The translations under genes and the position numbers were made by a program. The notes under the pieces were generated by a model. It worked only from the letters and a program-made list of their open reading frames with translations, had not been told where the DNA came from and did not search any database. A stretch of 64,000 nt of DNA. It comes from Colwellia sp. (GTDB taxonomy: Bacteria > Pseudomonadota > Gammaproteobacteria > Enterobacterales > Alteromonadaceae). Below, piece after piece: positions 1 through 9,460 of the stretch (its first letter is position 1; every line of letters begins with the position of its first letter). The stretch covers positions 66,608-130,607 of the forward strand of contig NVWU01000014.1 of the NCBI GenBank assembly GCA_002733765.1. Reading direction: 5' to 3'.

Positions 1-62
1 AAGGCACAAAAATGATTATTTTTTTACCTGTGTAGGTTATAATTTATTCTGACAAAAGGACC

Positions 63-102
63 CCTACAGTTGTTATCGGTTCTGTAGGTTAGACTTCAGT
101 CT
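63..102. repeat. Two adjacent small inverted repeats upstream of prsR
   Basis: CCTACAG (63-69) pairs with CTGTAGG (82-88), and AGACTTCAGTCT (91-102) is almost self-complementary. There is no T-run, so this is not a convincing terminator. It could be the end of an upstream transcript or a regulator site in front of prsR. The rest of 1-220 shows no gene. Confidence 0.3.
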
Positions 103-220
103 GACTGTCTAAAGTTACGGATTGTGTGTTAATAGTTACGAAGATAATCTGATAAGTGTAGGGCTTCGAAATTTGTTACCTTCTTTGCTCGTAACTTATA
201 CTAATTAGGAATAGGCTCTA

Positions 221-1570
221 ATGGAAAAAGTATTAATTGTTGATGATGATAAAGGAATTCAAAAACAGCTGAAATGGAGTTTGTCTGATTACAGCCCAAT
301 TCTTGCTGGAGATCGGGAGGCCGCTATCGCGGCTGTTAGACGTCATGAGCCTAAAGTGGTTACTTTAGATTTAGGCTTGCCGCCAGATGCGGCTAATGCG
401 AGTGAGGGTTTAAAAGCACTAGAAGAAATTCTTGCTATAGCACCACACACAAAAATCATCGTTATCACCGGGAATGAGGATAGAACTAATGCTTTAAAGG
501 CTATTTCTGCCGGCGCTTATGATTTCTATCAAAAGCCTATTGATGCAGAAGTGATTAATGTCATTATTTCACGTGCGTTGACTTTAGCAAACATTGAAAG
601 TGAAAATCGCACAATGCGTGCAGTTACTGATAGTAATATTGGCATTATTGGTAATAGCGAAGCAGTTGAACGTTTATGTACTATGGTAAAGCGCATTGCA
701 CCTACAAATATTACCGCATTATTGTTAGGTGAGAGTGGTACGGGTAAAGAAGTAACCGCCAAAGCTATTCACCTTGCGAGCGAGCGGGCGAACAAGCCTT
801 TTATCGCTATTAATTGTGCCTCTATACCGGAAGCTCTATTAGAGAGTGAGCTATTTGGCTTTGAAAAAGGCGCATTTACTGGTGCTCATAAAACGACTAA
901 AGGAAAAATAGAATGTGCTGAAGGAGGGACCTTATTTCTTGATGAAATAGGTGATATGCCTTTTAATTTACAAGCTAAACTATTACGTTTTTTACAAGAA
1001 AAAATAATTGAACGACTAGGAGGAAGGCAGGAAATCCCGGTAAATGTTCGAGTGATTTGTGCAACCAATCAAAATTTAGAAGAAATGGTTGCTAATAAAG
1101 AATTTAGAGAAGATTTATTTTACCGAGTGAGCGAGATAACACTAAATATTCCCCCATTACGTGACCGAGACGAAGATGTTTTAATTCTTGCGCAATATTT
1201 TCTGCAACTTTATGCTACTGAGTATAAAAGTAATGCAAAATCATTCTCTGATGATGCGATTAGTGCTATTAAGGCCCATAAGTGGCCAGGTAATATTCGT
1301 GAATTACAAAACAAAGTAAAATCGTCTGTAGTGATGTGTACTGGGGTACAAGTGACAGCTTTTGACTTAGGGTTCTTTGATCATAATGATAGCAATTATG
1401 AATTATCATTAAACTTACGTACGGTAAGAGAAAAGGCCGAATCGATTGCGATTCAAAAGGCCTATGCGCTTTCTGAAGGTAATATGTCTAAGGCATCAGA
1501 ATTATTAGGCGTAACAAGGCCAACATTGTACTCACTAATTGAAAAATACGAATTAAATATTAATAGTTAA
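221..1570 (+). CDS. prsR: PEP-CTERM-box response regulator PrsR (sigma-54 activator)
   Basis: This is an NtrC-type response regulator of 449 residues, the usual length for PrsR. An N-terminal receiver (about 1-125) has the acidic pair VDDD near residue 9, the probable phospho-Asp in VTLDLGLP (about 50) and the conserved Lys in FYQKP (about 105). A sigma-54 AAA+ domain follows (about 143-375) with Walker A GESGTGKE, the sigma-54 contact loop GAFTGA and Walker B GGTLFLDEIG. A Fis-type HTH closes the protein (about 408-445, ASELLGVTRPTLYSLIEK). The family activates PEP-CTERM genes from sigma-54 promoters. Such promoters, with a shared box, precede all three PEP-CTERM genes here. The start ATG has GGAATAGG upstream. 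The partner kinase PrsK is not in the window; it may lie to the left. Confidence 0.93.
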   Translation: MEKVLIVDDDKGIQKQLKWSLSDYSPILAGDREAAIAAVRRHEPKVVTLDLGLPPDAANASEGLKALEEILAIAPHTKIIVITGNEDRTNALKAISAGAYDFYQKPIDAEVINVIISRALTLANIESENRTMRAVTDSNIGIIGNSEAVERLCTMVKRIAPTNITALLLGESGTGKEVTAKAIHLASERANKPFIAINCASIPEALLESELFGFEKGAFTGAHKTTKGKIECAEGGTLFLDEIGDMPFNLQAKLLRFLQEKIIERLGGRQEIPVNVRVICATNQNLEEMVANKEFREDLFYRVSEITLNIPPLRDRDEDVLILAQYFLQLYATEYKSNAKSFSDDAISAIKAHKWPGNIRELQNKVKSSVVMCTGVQVTAFDLGFFDHNDSNYELSLNLRTVREKAESIAIQKAYALSEGNMSKASELLGVTRPTLYSLIEKYELNINS

Positions 1571-1600
1571 CTAGATACCTATTTAAATATAGCTATCTAG
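1571..1600 (+). terminator. Weak hairpin after prsR
   Basis: CTAGATA (1571-1577) pairs with TATCTAG (1594-1600) directly after the prsR stop codon. Only a short broken T-run follows, so termination is uncertain. Confidence 0.3.
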
Positions 1601-1651
1601 TCGGATTTTCAGTGTGAAAATTAATAGTCCATTAGACTTCTCTGAAGATAG

Positions 1652-1670
1652 TGTCAGTTTTTTTTACATA
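1652..1670 (+). promoter_or_regulatory. Putative PrsR box, copy A
   Basis: TGTCAGTTTTTTTTACATA aligns without gaps to sites at 53375-53393 and, on the minus strand, 6582-6564. Eleven of 19 positions are invariant: TGTC at the start and TTTTACA near the end. It ends 61 bp before the GG of the sigma-54 promoter at 1732. This is the normal range for an enhancer-binding activator. The binding protein is inferred to be PrsR. Confidence 0.65.
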
Positions 1671-1730
1671 GATAAAATCATAACATTGCAGGTCAGTATA
1701 ACCACCTGTATTATAAGTAAAAAATATATG

Positions 1731-1746
1731 CGGCATGTTTTTTGCC
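1731..1746 (+). promoter_or_regulatory. Sigma-54 promoter of the PEP-CTERM gene at 1806
   Basis: GGCATGTTTTTTGC shows the exact GG-N10-GC spacing (GG 1732-1733, GC 1744-1745) of a -24/-12 promoter. It lies 60 bp before the chosen ATG and downstream of box A. Confidence 0.75.
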
Positions 1747-1805
1747 TATGTGTTCTGTTAATTAGATTAAATTTAGAAATAATATTACATCCTTGGAGTA
1801 TAACG

Positions 1806-2594
1806 ATGTTTAAATGTAACTTGATGAAAAATTTTTTGGTGGCTGCTGCTCTCGTTGTAGCTCTACCTGCTGCGGCACAAATTGATACATGGGGTTTAAG
1901 CAACGGTGTTAAAAGTAGCAATACTACGTTGTTTAATTCTATGACTATTGATGGCTTATTAAATAACAATAGCCTAACGATTACTGGCTGGTCTGATACC
2001 GGTAACGGCGGCACCATTGCATCAGGTCAGTTAAAATATGATAATAGCTGGGGTTTGCAGTTGGTAAATGACTATGAGGGTGTTAACGATAACCCAGGTC
2101 ACTCTATTGATAGTTTTGATACTTATTTTGATATGGTACTGTTATCGTTTAACGAAAAAGTTGATTTAACTCGTTTTAATATAGGCTGGGCACAAGAAGC
2201 TAGTAATTTATCTAGAGCGGATATTTCTGTGGTAGCCTTTACTGGTACTGGTACTGCTAGTTTTGCAGGTAATACTTGGGGTGGCATTGCTAACTCTGGT
2301 GATTGGTCAACTATTGGCGAATATCGTGATGTTGCAGACTACTCTTACCAGGATGTTACTACCGATGTAAAATCTAAATATTGGCTTGTTGGTGCTTATA
2401 ATCCTATTTTTCAGAACCCAGGTGAAACTACGGGGAAATATGCAAGTGAGAATAATGACGGCTTTAAACTAGCATCGGTGAATGGTATAACTTCCGCTGC
2501 GGTTCCACAGCAAAGTGTGCCAGAGCCAAGCAGTTTAGCAATATTAGGTTTGGGATTGTTAGGCTTTTTATCAATGAGAAAAAAGCATAGTTAA
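1806..2594 (+). CDS. PEP-CTERM sorting-domain protein A
   Basis: A secreted exosortase substrate of about 262 residues. A Sec signal peptide comes first (KNFLVAAALVVALPAAAQ, cleavage probably after AAA). The body is Gly/Ser/Asn/Thr-rich with no recognised enzyme motif. The C-terminus has the tripartite sorting signal: VPEP, then a hydrophobic helix (SLAILGLGLLGFL), then basic MRKKHS. XrtA is expected to cut at this signal. I chose ATG 1806, which has TTGGAG at 1793-1798. The longer frame from 1614 would run through the sigma-54 promoter and regulatory box and add 64 residues unlike a signal peptide. A strong terminator separates it from the TPR gene downstream. Molecular function is unknown. 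Confidence 0.88.
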   Translation: MFKCNLMKNFLVAAALVVALPAAAQIDTWGLSNGVKSSNTTLFNSMTIDGLLNNNSLTITGWSDTGNGGTIASGQLKYDNSWGLQLVNDYEGVNDNPGHSIDSFDTYFDMVLLSFNEKVDLTRFNIGWAQEASNLSRADISVVAFTGTGTASFAGNTWGGIANSGDWSTIGEYRDVADYSYQDVTTDVKSKYWLVGAYNPIFQNPGETTGKYASENNDGFKLASVNGITSAAVPQQSVPEPSSLAILGLGLLGFLSMRKKHS

Positions 2595-2632
2595 ATATCA
2601 ATAATAAAATGAATTATTAGACTTTATTCTTT

Positions 2633-2662
2633 AAAAAAGCGAAACTTAGGTTTCGCTTTTTT
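2633..2662 (+). terminator. Rho-independent terminator after PEP-CTERM gene A
   Basis: AAAAAAGCGAAAC, loop TTAG, GTTTCGCTTTTTT: a perfect stem ending in T6. It sits between the PEP-CTERM gene and the TPR gene starting at 2688, so the latter depends on read-through or its own promoter. It also rules against the TTG start at 2664, which abuts the hairpin. Confidence 0.85.
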
Positions 2663-2687
2663 ATTGTCTGATTATGTAGGAATTTAC

Positions 2688-5501
2688 ATGAAGTTAATGC
2701 CAGTAGTTTTAGTTGTACTGCTTTTTGTTTCGGCTTTCGCAGTTTGTAAAGCTAAGGCCAATACGGTAGAAAATAGTTATGAAAATGCTGCGACGGCTTT
2801 TGCAGAGAATAAAGTAAATGATGCCTTTATTTTTGTTAAAAAAGCCTTACAAGAAAACCCAGAACACCTTCCATCTAAATTGTTAATTAGTAAGGTTTTT
2901 TTTGATGCGGGTAACTTGCTTGCTGTTGAAGAAGAGCTCTATGAAGCGTTAGAGTTAGGGGCAGATATTAACTTGGTTTTACCCGTGCTGGGTAGCACCT
3001 TAATTATTCAAAAGAAAAGTCAAGAATTACTTGAATTAGCAAAGTATCAAATGCAGTTTAATCGTCAAAGCCAATTTGAATGGGCGTTATTGATGGGGCA
3101 AGTTGAACTGTTAAATAACAATAAATATAAAGCTCAAATTGAGTTTGAAAAAGCACTAACTATATTACCAGCAAACTCTCGTAGTTTAAATTCACTGGCT
3201 CTGCTTTATATGGAATTTGGTTGGCAACAAAAAGCGAAAGATTTAATTGAACAATCATTAAACATAAATCCAAATAATGAAAAAACGTTAGTACTTAAAG
3301 GTGAGCTGCTATTAGCTGAGAATAAATCAGATTTGGCGTTAGCTTTATTTGAACAAGCGTTTGTTATTGATCCTAAAGATCCTAAAATCTTAAGAAACCT
3401 TGCCTTTTTAAATTTACGATTAAATAACTATTCACAAGTAAAAAAATATACTGAGCTAATTTTAGCACAATCTCCACTGGACCCCGCAGCAACACTAATT
3501 AGTGCTTGGCGTATGATGTTGGATGATAATGACAAAGAGCTTGCCAAGCAATCGTTGGCAGAGCTAAGTTCAGCATTATCTTTGTTGGATGAACACAATT
3601 TATCAAAAGATAAATTAACTAGTTTTATCCAAGGAGCATCAGAATATTTACAGGGCAATAATGAAAAAGCGCGTCAGTATTTATTTAGCCATTTAAATAC
3701 ATTTCCGGGAGATAAAAGCGCACTGAGAATGTTGCTTGAAATCCACGGCAATGATGATATGACCAGTAAATTAATTACTCTACTTGAAAGCAATACGAAA
3801 AATATTGTGGGAGATCTATATTTAGGTACTAAATTAGTACAGCTATATTTATCAGAACATAAAATATTAAGAGCTGAGTCATTACTTAATCAAATAACAG
3901 AAAACTTTCCTCAACACTCTTTTGTTATTTATTTAAAAGCGACTATTGCGCGTATGAGGAATAATCCTAACCAAGCGTTAGCTATATTAAATAAGCATAC
4001 ATTTTCAGAGATACCACCTTTATATTTTTTATTATTAAAAGGGGAGCTGCAGCTAGAATTAAATAATTTGAAGTCGGCGGGGGAAACAGCCACATTAGTT
4101 TTAGCTAATCAAAGTAAGAATATTGATGCTTATAATTTTATAGCCGCGGTCAACATTAAGAGTAACCAGCTTGTTAAGGCCATGTTGAATATTGAAAAAG
4201 TATTAGAACTAGATCATAAAAATATTACTGCTATGTTTAATAAAGCGATAGTGTTAAAGGCGAGAAATAAAAATTCTGAATTTAAATCTATTATTAATCA
4301 GATATTGTTAGATAATCCAGAACACACTACCTCACTTTTATTACTGGCGCGACATGAGCTATCACTTGGTAATACCAAGCAAGTTATTGCTCATACCAAT
4401 ACCGTATTATTGTATGATCTCAAAAATAAATACGCAGTTGAATTACAATTTGCGGCGTATACACAAGATAAAAATACCCGCTCGGCACTGATAGTGGCGA
4501 AAGAATTAATCAAAATTGACCGATTAAACCCAATCTATATTGTGGCTAGTATTCAACTACAAATAGAACTTGAGCAGTACCAACAAGTAGAACGTAATAT
4601 TAATATACTTTATGGGTTATGGAGTAATGAAAGTGATAAATTGTTGTATTTGTCTGAATTACAAACTAAAGCTAAGTTATATAAAAATGCGGTTAAAACG
4701 CTAAACAGAGCCAAGGAATTAACCCCTGAGTCTTTATCAATAGAATTGGCTTTAGCAAATAATTATTTACGTCTTAACGATGATGGAAAAGTTATCAAAG
4801 CATTCAGTCATATAGAGCGCCAATTTGGCCAGTCAGCGGAGTTATATTTGTTAAAGGGAGATATGGCGGTTTCTCATGATAATAGCAGCGAAGCATTCCA
4901 ATATTATGAGCAATCAATGGAGTTAAAGCCGTCTAATCCGCAGGCCATTATTAAACTTTATCAATTAAGTAAACAAGGGGTGGAAAATCATAAATTTACC
5001 GAAATTTTAGAAATTTTACTACTCGATGCAAGTACACCTGATTGGGTGCGTAAAATATTGGCAGACAGTTATTTGGTGCAAAATGAATTAGCTAAAGCTC
5101 AGCATCATTATGAAGTACTACTTACTAGAGATGATTTGGTTAGTGAGCCTTCTATCTTAAACAATTTGGCAAATATCTACGCACAGGATAATTTAGATAA
5201 AGCATTATTAACAGCCAAAAAAGGGCTTGAATTGGGTAGTAAAAATCCTTTACTTTTAGACACTATTGGTTGGTTGTTGACCAAACAAAAGCAATATGAT
5301 GAAGCGTTGTCTTTTCTACGTGACGCCTTTACTATGAATGCTAGTAGCCCAACTATAAGGTATCACTTAGGTTTTACCTTAAATGAGCTAGGACGTAGTA
5401 AAGAAGCAATTAAAGAGTTAAATGCTTCTTTAGCCAATGGAGATGATTTTTCTGAATATGAAGAGGCTAAATTATTACTTGAGCTACTTAAAAGCAATTA
5501 A
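2688..5501 (+). CDS. Large secreted TPR protein, PrsT-like (first copy)
   Basis: About 937 residues, made almost wholly of tetratricopeptide repeats. A signal peptide (LMPVVLVVLLFVSAFAVCKAKA) precedes TPR units with regular 34-residue spacing (for example NNEKTLVLKGELLLAENKSD and the last unit near NPLLLDTIGWLLTKQKQYDE). The C-terminus (PTIRYHLGFTLNELGRSKEA) matches the closing repeat typical of the PEP-CTERM TPR family (PrsT). The Cys in FAVC is not a canonical lipobox, so it is probably periplasmic rather than a lipoprotein. ATG 2688 with TAGGA at 2677 is preferred over TTG 2664. It follows PEP-CTERM gene A and may serve as its scaffold or chaperone; that role is inference from pairing only. 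Confidence 0.85.
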   Translation: MKLMPVVLVVLLFVSAFAVCKAKANTVENSYENAATAFAENKVNDAFIFVKKALQENPEHLPSKLLISKVFFDAGNLLAVEEELYEALELGADINLVLPVLGSTLIIQKKSQELLELAKYQMQFNRQSQFEWALLMGQVELLNNNKYKAQIEFEKALTILPANSRSLNSLALLYMEFGWQQKAKDLIEQSLNINPNNEKTLVLKGELLLAENKSDLALALFEQAFVIDPKDPKILRNLAFLNLRLNNYSQVKKYTELILAQSPLDPAATLISAWRMMLDDNDKELAKQSLAELSSALSLLDEHNLSKDKLTSFIQGASEYLQGNNEKARQYLFSHLNTFPGDKSALRMLLEIHGNDDMTSKLITLLESNTKNIVGDLYLGTKLVQLYLSEHKILRAESLLNQITENFPQHSFVIYLKATIARMRNNPNQALAILNKHTFSEIPPLYFLLLKGELQLELNNLKSAGETATLVLANQSKNIDAYNFIAAVNIKSNQLVKAMLNIEKVLELDHKNITAMFNKAIVLKARNKNSEFKSIINQILLDNPEHTTSLLLLARHELSLGNTKQVIAHTNTVLLYDLKNKYAVELQFAAYTQDKNTRSALIVAKELIKIDRLNPIYIVASIQLQIELEQYQQVERNINILYGLWSNESDKLLYLSELQTKAKLYKNAVKTLNRAKELTPESLSIELALANNYLRLNDDGKVIKAFSHIERQFGQSAELYLLKGDMAVSHDNSSEAFQYYEQSMELKPSNPQAIIKLYQLSKQGVENHKFTEILEILLLDASTPDWVRKILADSYLVQNELAKAQHHYEVLLTRDDLVSEPSILNNLANIYAQDNLDKALLTAKKGLELGSKNPLLLDTIGWLLTKQKQYDEALSFLRDAFTMNASSPTIRYHLGFTLNELGRSKEAIKELNASLANGDDFSEYEEAKLLLELLKSN

Positions 5502-5579
5502 CTGGTAGACAGGGCTAAACATTAACCATAGTGTTATTAATATTAATAATTAGTCCTTTTTATTTTAGACAATAAAGAT

Positions 5580-5631
5580 AAAGCCATATAGGACTAAGGT
5601 GATGTTTTTCACTCTATAATGATATGGCTTT
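5580..5631 (+). terminator. Probable terminator after the first TPR gene
   Basis: AAAGCCATAT (5580-5589) pairs with ATATGGCTTT (5622-5631), followed by TGTTTT. A second small hairpin (GTGA...TCAC) lies in the loop. Confidence 0.55.
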
Positions 5632-5650
5632 TGTTTTAAATTTATCATAC

Positions 5651-5682
5651 AAAAAATACCAGTCATAAACTGACTGGTATTT
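5651..5682 (-). terminator. Terminator of PEP-CTERM gene C
   Basis: ATACCAGTCA, loop, TGACTGGTAT is a perfect 10-bp stem. On the minus strand it ends in a run of T (AAAAAA at 5651-5656 on the plus strand). It closes the converging gene at 5712-6422. Confidence 0.8.
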
Positions 5683-5711
5683 AGAAAATGCTTAATATTA
5701 ATGAAGATAAA

Positions 5712-6422
5712 TTATAAAGTGAATTTTTTGCGTCGAGCGGTAATACCAAGTAAGGCTAAAGCAAATAATGCAATAGACGTTGGCTCAGGAACATTTGTTG
5801 TTGGGCCGCAGTTGTTATCACACTTGTTACCGTAAAAGGATATGTGAGACAGCTCTTTATTCAATGGGGTAGTCCAGGCACCTGTCGTTACACTAACCGC
5901 TAAGCTTAGACAATTAATAGAGAACTCACCAGAAGATGCACAAGTAGCTCTATTGTCTGAGTTATCAGCAATCATCCAATGTAAAATAAAATCATTAGAA
6001 GCCTTTGTTACCCAATAAGAAACGCCGGGATATTCTGTGCCTGTGTAGTGCCATTGTCCTGTTTCATTATCACCAGGATGCATTTCATTTGTTTGATTAT
6101 TCACATCAAAGTTCCAATCAGAAGCTTGTGATGGTGCAACAAATGCATTCTCAATGTTACCATTATCATCTAGTCCAAATTTCCCCATTATTTCTGCAAA
6201 AATAGGGGTGTTTGGAGATGGAACATGTGTTATTTCACAGTTATCAAAGCCCTGACCAAAATATCCACTACAATCGTTATTATCTTCTGTAATTAATATA
6301 GAGACCTGAATTAGATCTCCTACAGTGGTTAGTGAGGCATTAGCAGCATAGCTCGTGAAAAGAGAAAGTCCGAATAATAAAGCTGTTGAAAAAATATTTT
6401 TTGAAAGCATAATTATTACCAT
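5712..6422 (-). CDS. PEP-CTERM sorting-domain protein C
   Basis: An exosortase substrate of 236 residues (232 if the second ATG at 6410 is used). A signal peptide (SKNIFSTALLFGLSLFTSYAANA) is followed by an extracellular body. The C-terminal signal is VPEP, the helix TSIALFALALLGI and basic TARRKKFTL. The body carries cysteines in pairs (CSGYFGQGFDNC, CASSGEFSINC, CDNNCG), which suggests disulfides outside the inner membrane. Neither start has a strong ribosome site. The gene is divergent from the TPR gene at 6663. It carries its own sigma-54 promoter (6480-6493) and regulatory box (6564-6582). Function beyond being a sorted surface protein is unknown. Confidence 0.88.
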   Translation of the reverse strand: MVIIMLSKNIFSTALLFGLSLFTSYAANASLTTVGDLIQVSILITEDNNDCSGYFGQGFDNCEITHVPSPNTPIFAEIMGKFGLDDNGNIENAFVAPSQASDWNFDVNNQTNEMHPGDNETGQWHYTGTEYPGVSYWVTKASNDFILHWMIADNSDNRATCASSGEFSINCLSLAVSVTTGAWTTPLNKELSHISFYGNKCDNNCGPTTNVPEPTSIALFALALLGITARRKKFTL

Positions 6423-6479
6423 GAAGAATAGAAAATTAAATTATACAGTTAGCATAATTATTTAATTTACTTTTAAAAT

Positions 6480-6493
6480 GCATAAAATATACC
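6480..6493 (-). promoter_or_regulatory. Sigma-54 promoter of PEP-CTERM gene C
   Basis: On the minus strand GGTATATTTTATGC gives GG-N10-GC (plus-strand CC at 6492-6493 and GC at 6480-6481), 58 bp before the ATG at 6422. The match is weaker than the other two at the bases after GG, but the spacing is exact. Confidence 0.6.
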
Positions 6494-6563
6494 GAATATA
6501 TAATTAACTGTAATATATAGGGTTATTTTTTTTATAAATTTTTTGTTTCTATAATTACCAAAA

Positions 6564-6582
6564 AGTGTAAAATTTTTAGACA
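6564..6582 (-). promoter_or_regulatory. Putative PrsR box, copy C
   Basis: Minus-strand TGTCTAAAAATTTTACACT differs from copy B at 3 of 19 positions. It ends 70 bp upstream of the GG of the sigma-54 promoter. It lies in the divergent gap and is partly palindromic, so it might also influence the TPR gene at 6663, though I see no GG-N10-GC facing that gene. Confidence 0.65.
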
Positions 6583-6662
6583 GTGTGAAATGGGTATTAA
6601 TGCTGTGTTGTATTTATTCCAATAAATTTGCCATAATTATTATCTAATGTTCACCTGCAATT

Positions 6663-9449
6663 TTGGATAGATATTTGAAAGCTTACCCGTATATGTTTTT
6701 ATTATTTATTTCTTTTTCGTTAGCGGCTTCACAAGAAGACAAGCTTTATGAAACCGCTCGTAGTGCTTTAAACGATAATAAATATAATGAGGCATTGATA
6801 CACGTAAAAAATATATTAAAAACATCACCAAAGCACTTAGCTTCACATATTTTAATGGCTGAAATATTACTGGCCAATGGTAGCGCTAGTGCGGCAGAAG
6901 TCGCATTGACTAAAGCCACTACTTTTGGTGCAAATAAGCAACAGTTACAATTATTGTTTGCAAAATCCTACATAATACAAGGACAGTATAATAAAACTTT
7001 AAACTACCTGCCTGAGCAAACTAATGATGATAAATTAGCCGCGAAAATTTATGTACTTCGTGGTGATGCTCATTTAGGGCTGCGACAATTAAAGCTTTCA
7101 CAAAATGCTTACAACATAGCGTTAACTTTTGATACTAGAAACATCGATGCCAAGTTAGGGTTAGCGCAAATTTCAGTTAACTATTTTCAATATCATCAAG
7201 CAGATAAGCTCGTTGATGAAGTGTTAGTTGGTTATATCCCACCAATAAAAGCTTGGAATTTGAAAGCGAGTATTCAGCAAAGTTTAGGTAATAACGAACT
7301 TGCACTTAAGGCAGTAAACCAAGCATTGTTAATTGATAAAAATAATATTCAATCATTAATTTTTGCAAGTACTATTAACATAGAATTACAACAATTTGCG
7401 TTAGCAGAACAATACGCAGATATGGTATTGAAGCAGACACCTAATGAACCTAAAGCCGAATTTCTCAAAGCGATGGTACAGGTTAGAAAAAATAAAAGTT
7501 CCGATCTTGAAAATTCGATAGAAAAAGTCGCACAAGTATTAGAACACCTGAGTGAAGATGTACTTCGTTCAAATCCTTCTTATTATTATTTAGCCAGTAT
7601 TATTTTATTTCACCAACAAAAGTATGAAGCAGCAAGGCAATATATAGCTTCCTATCTATTTGTAGATGAAAATAATATTAACGCTTTAACATTAGCGGCT
7701 ACTATTGAATTGATAGAAAAAAAACCAATGCAAGCGAAAGTCTTGTTAAGTAGGGCTAATTTTTTAGAGCCTAATAGCCCTAAAATATTATCAATGTTAG
7801 GCATGACCTACTTAGCGTTAAAACAGTATAAAAAAGCTCACTTCCACCTTGCGAAAGTTAAAAAACTGAAGCCTAATTTAGGAATTGCAGACACTCAACT
7901 TGCACAAAGTTATTTAGCGACAGGTCAGCCAGAAAAAGCGATTGAACATTTATTAACAGCCTCTGCAGCGGAGTACGACCCAACCATGGTAGGTTTATTG
8001 TTGGTTGAGTCATATATTAAGTCGGGAGAAATAGATAAGGGCATTAATGTTGCGAAAAACTTAGCTGAAAACATGCCCAGCAATGCTAATATTCAGCATC
8101 ATCTTGGTTATATTTACCAAATTTCAGGCGACATAAAGCAGGCAAAGAAGCAATTCGAACAAGCATTGGTAATTGAGCCAAATCATGTAAAGTCAGTAGT
8201 TAGTTTAGCAAACCTTGATTATAAAAAGGGTAATGTAGATGCTGCGATTAATCGTTTAAAAACAGCATTAATAATTTCAGTAAATGATACGTCTTTAATT
8301 ACAAACTTAGCTAAATTATATAACCGTTCTAATAATTCAGCTGCTAGCGTTATCTTACTAGAAGAGCAATTTAAGCTTGATAATAAAAATGAGGAATTGT
8401 TAAAAAGCTTAATTGTTAGTTATGTGGGTAATAAGCAGTTGATATCTGCCATAGAGACGTTGAATACTTATTTGTTGAATCAAAGGAAAACAGTTGACCT
8501 TTATCTTATACTGGCCAGTTTACAGACGATAAATTCAGATGTACTCTCTGCTGTGCATGCTTATAAATCAGCGATGAAGCAAGGTGGTGATAAAGGGGAA
8601 ATATTCTTGTTGATAGCTCAGGCTTATCAACGTTTTTCTAAAGTATCAGAAGCCATTGCAGCTTATAAAAAAGCGATGGCTTGGGATGAAAATAACGAGA
8701 AGGTAATAATAAGGTTAGCAGCGCTTTATAATGCTGAAAATAATACGGCTAGCGCAATCAAATTAATTAAAGCGTTTGAAGCTAATCACCAGTTATCCGG
8801 ACAATTAGTCGAAGTGTTAGCGAATTCATATTTGCGTGTAAAACAATATGATTTAGCTGAAAAATACTATAACAAACGTATTAAAATCACGAGTAATAGC
8901 AGTAGTATTGTGGGTTTGAACTTAGTATACAGAGCGACAAAGCGAACTAATGAAGCTATGACGGTATTAACCAAATCATTAAATAAAAACCCAAATAGTT
9001 TATTATTAAATACGGCATTAGCCGAGCTTTATATTGATCAATCTCAATGGCTCAAAGCCGATGGGATATATCAAACCTTAGTTACTTTGCACCCTAAGCA
9101 CCCGGCAATATTAAATAATGCCAGTTATGTAGCTTTGAGTTTAGCTGATTACCAACGGGCTGAGATGCTGATTAAAAAGTCATTGGCTATTGTTGATAAC
9201 CAACCTGACTCGTTAGATACACTAGGGTGGATTTATTATCACACGAAAGAGTTTAACGAAGCCTTACCTCTGTTTAGAAAAGCATTAGCCATCAATAATT
9301 CAAATCCGGCGGTAAAGTATCATTTAGCGTTGACGCTGAAGGCTCTTAAGAGAGATAAAGAGGCTATAAAACTGATGGTTGATGTAGTTAATTCAGATTA
9401 TATCCAAAAAGTGGATGCTGATGCATTATTGAAGCAGTGGTTAAAATAA
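6663..9449 (+). CDS. Large secreted TPR protein, PrsT-like (second copy)
   Basis: 928 residues from TTG 6663, or 918 from ATG 6693, which gives a cleaner signal peptide (MFLLFISFSLAASQ). The protein is nearly all TPR repeats (for example AILNNASYVALSLADYQRAE and SLDTLGWIYYHTKEFNEALP) and ends with a PrsT-type last unit (NPAVKYHLALTLKALKRDKE). It has the same architecture as the protein at 2688-5501 and no lipobox. It is divergent from PEP-CTERM gene C and shares its upstream region. Start choice is uncertain because neither codon has a good ribosome site. Role by family: EPS/PEP-CTERM-associated periplasmic scaffold. Confidence 0.83.
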   Translation: MDRYLKAYPYMFLLFISFSLAASQEDKLYETARSALNDNKYNEALIHVKNILKTSPKHLASHILMAEILLANGSASAAEVALTKATTFGANKQQLQLLFAKSYIIQGQYNKTLNYLPEQTNDDKLAAKIYVLRGDAHLGLRQLKLSQNAYNIALTFDTRNIDAKLGLAQISVNYFQYHQADKLVDEVLVGYIPPIKAWNLKASIQQSLGNNELALKAVNQALLIDKNNIQSLIFASTINIELQQFALAEQYADMVLKQTPNEPKAEFLKAMVQVRKNKSSDLENSIEKVAQVLEHLSEDVLRSNPSYYYLASIILFHQQKYEAARQYIASYLFVDENNINALTLAATIELIEKKPMQAKVLLSRANFLEPNSPKILSMLGMTYLALKQYKKAHFHLAKVKKLKPNLGIADTQLAQSYLATGQPEKAIEHLLTASAAEYDPTMVGLLLVESYIKSGEIDKGINVAKNLAENMPSNANIQHHLGYIYQISGDIKQAKKQFEQALVIEPNHVKSVVSLANLDYKKGNVDAAINRLKTALIISVNDTSLITNLAKLYNRSNNSAASVILLEEQFKLDNKNEELLKSLIVSYVGNKQLISAIETLNTYLLNQRKTVDLYLILASLQTINSDVLSAVHAYKSAMKQGGDKGEIFLLIAQAYQRFSKVSEAIAAYKKAMAWDENNEKVIIRLAALYNAENNTASAIKLIKAFEANHQLSGQLVEVLANSYLRVKQYDLAEKYYNKRIKITSNSSSIVGLNLVYRATKRTNEAMTVLTKSLNKNPNSLLLNTALAELYIDQSQWLKADGIYQTLVTLHPKHPAILNNASYVALSLADYQRAEMLIKKSLAIVDNQPDSLDTLGWIYYHTKEFNEALPLFRKALAINNSNPAVKYHLALTLKALKRDKEAIKLMVDVVNSDYIQKVDADALLKQWLK

Positions 9450-9460
9450 ATTTTTATTGG

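Noticed and set aside
109-127. Possible PrsR box upstream of prsR (TGTCTAAAGTTACGG)
   Set aside because: Only the first half matches the three real boxes; TTTTACA is missing and no GG-N10-GC lies downstream.
1614-1805. Longer start of PEP-CTERM gene A from 1614
   Set aside because: It would place the regulatory box and the sigma-54 promoter inside the coding region and add 64 residues before a perfect signal peptide.
6583-6662. Sigma-54 promoter facing the TPR gene at 6663
   Set aside because: GGGTATTAATGCTG looks similar, but the GC is not at N10 from either GG.
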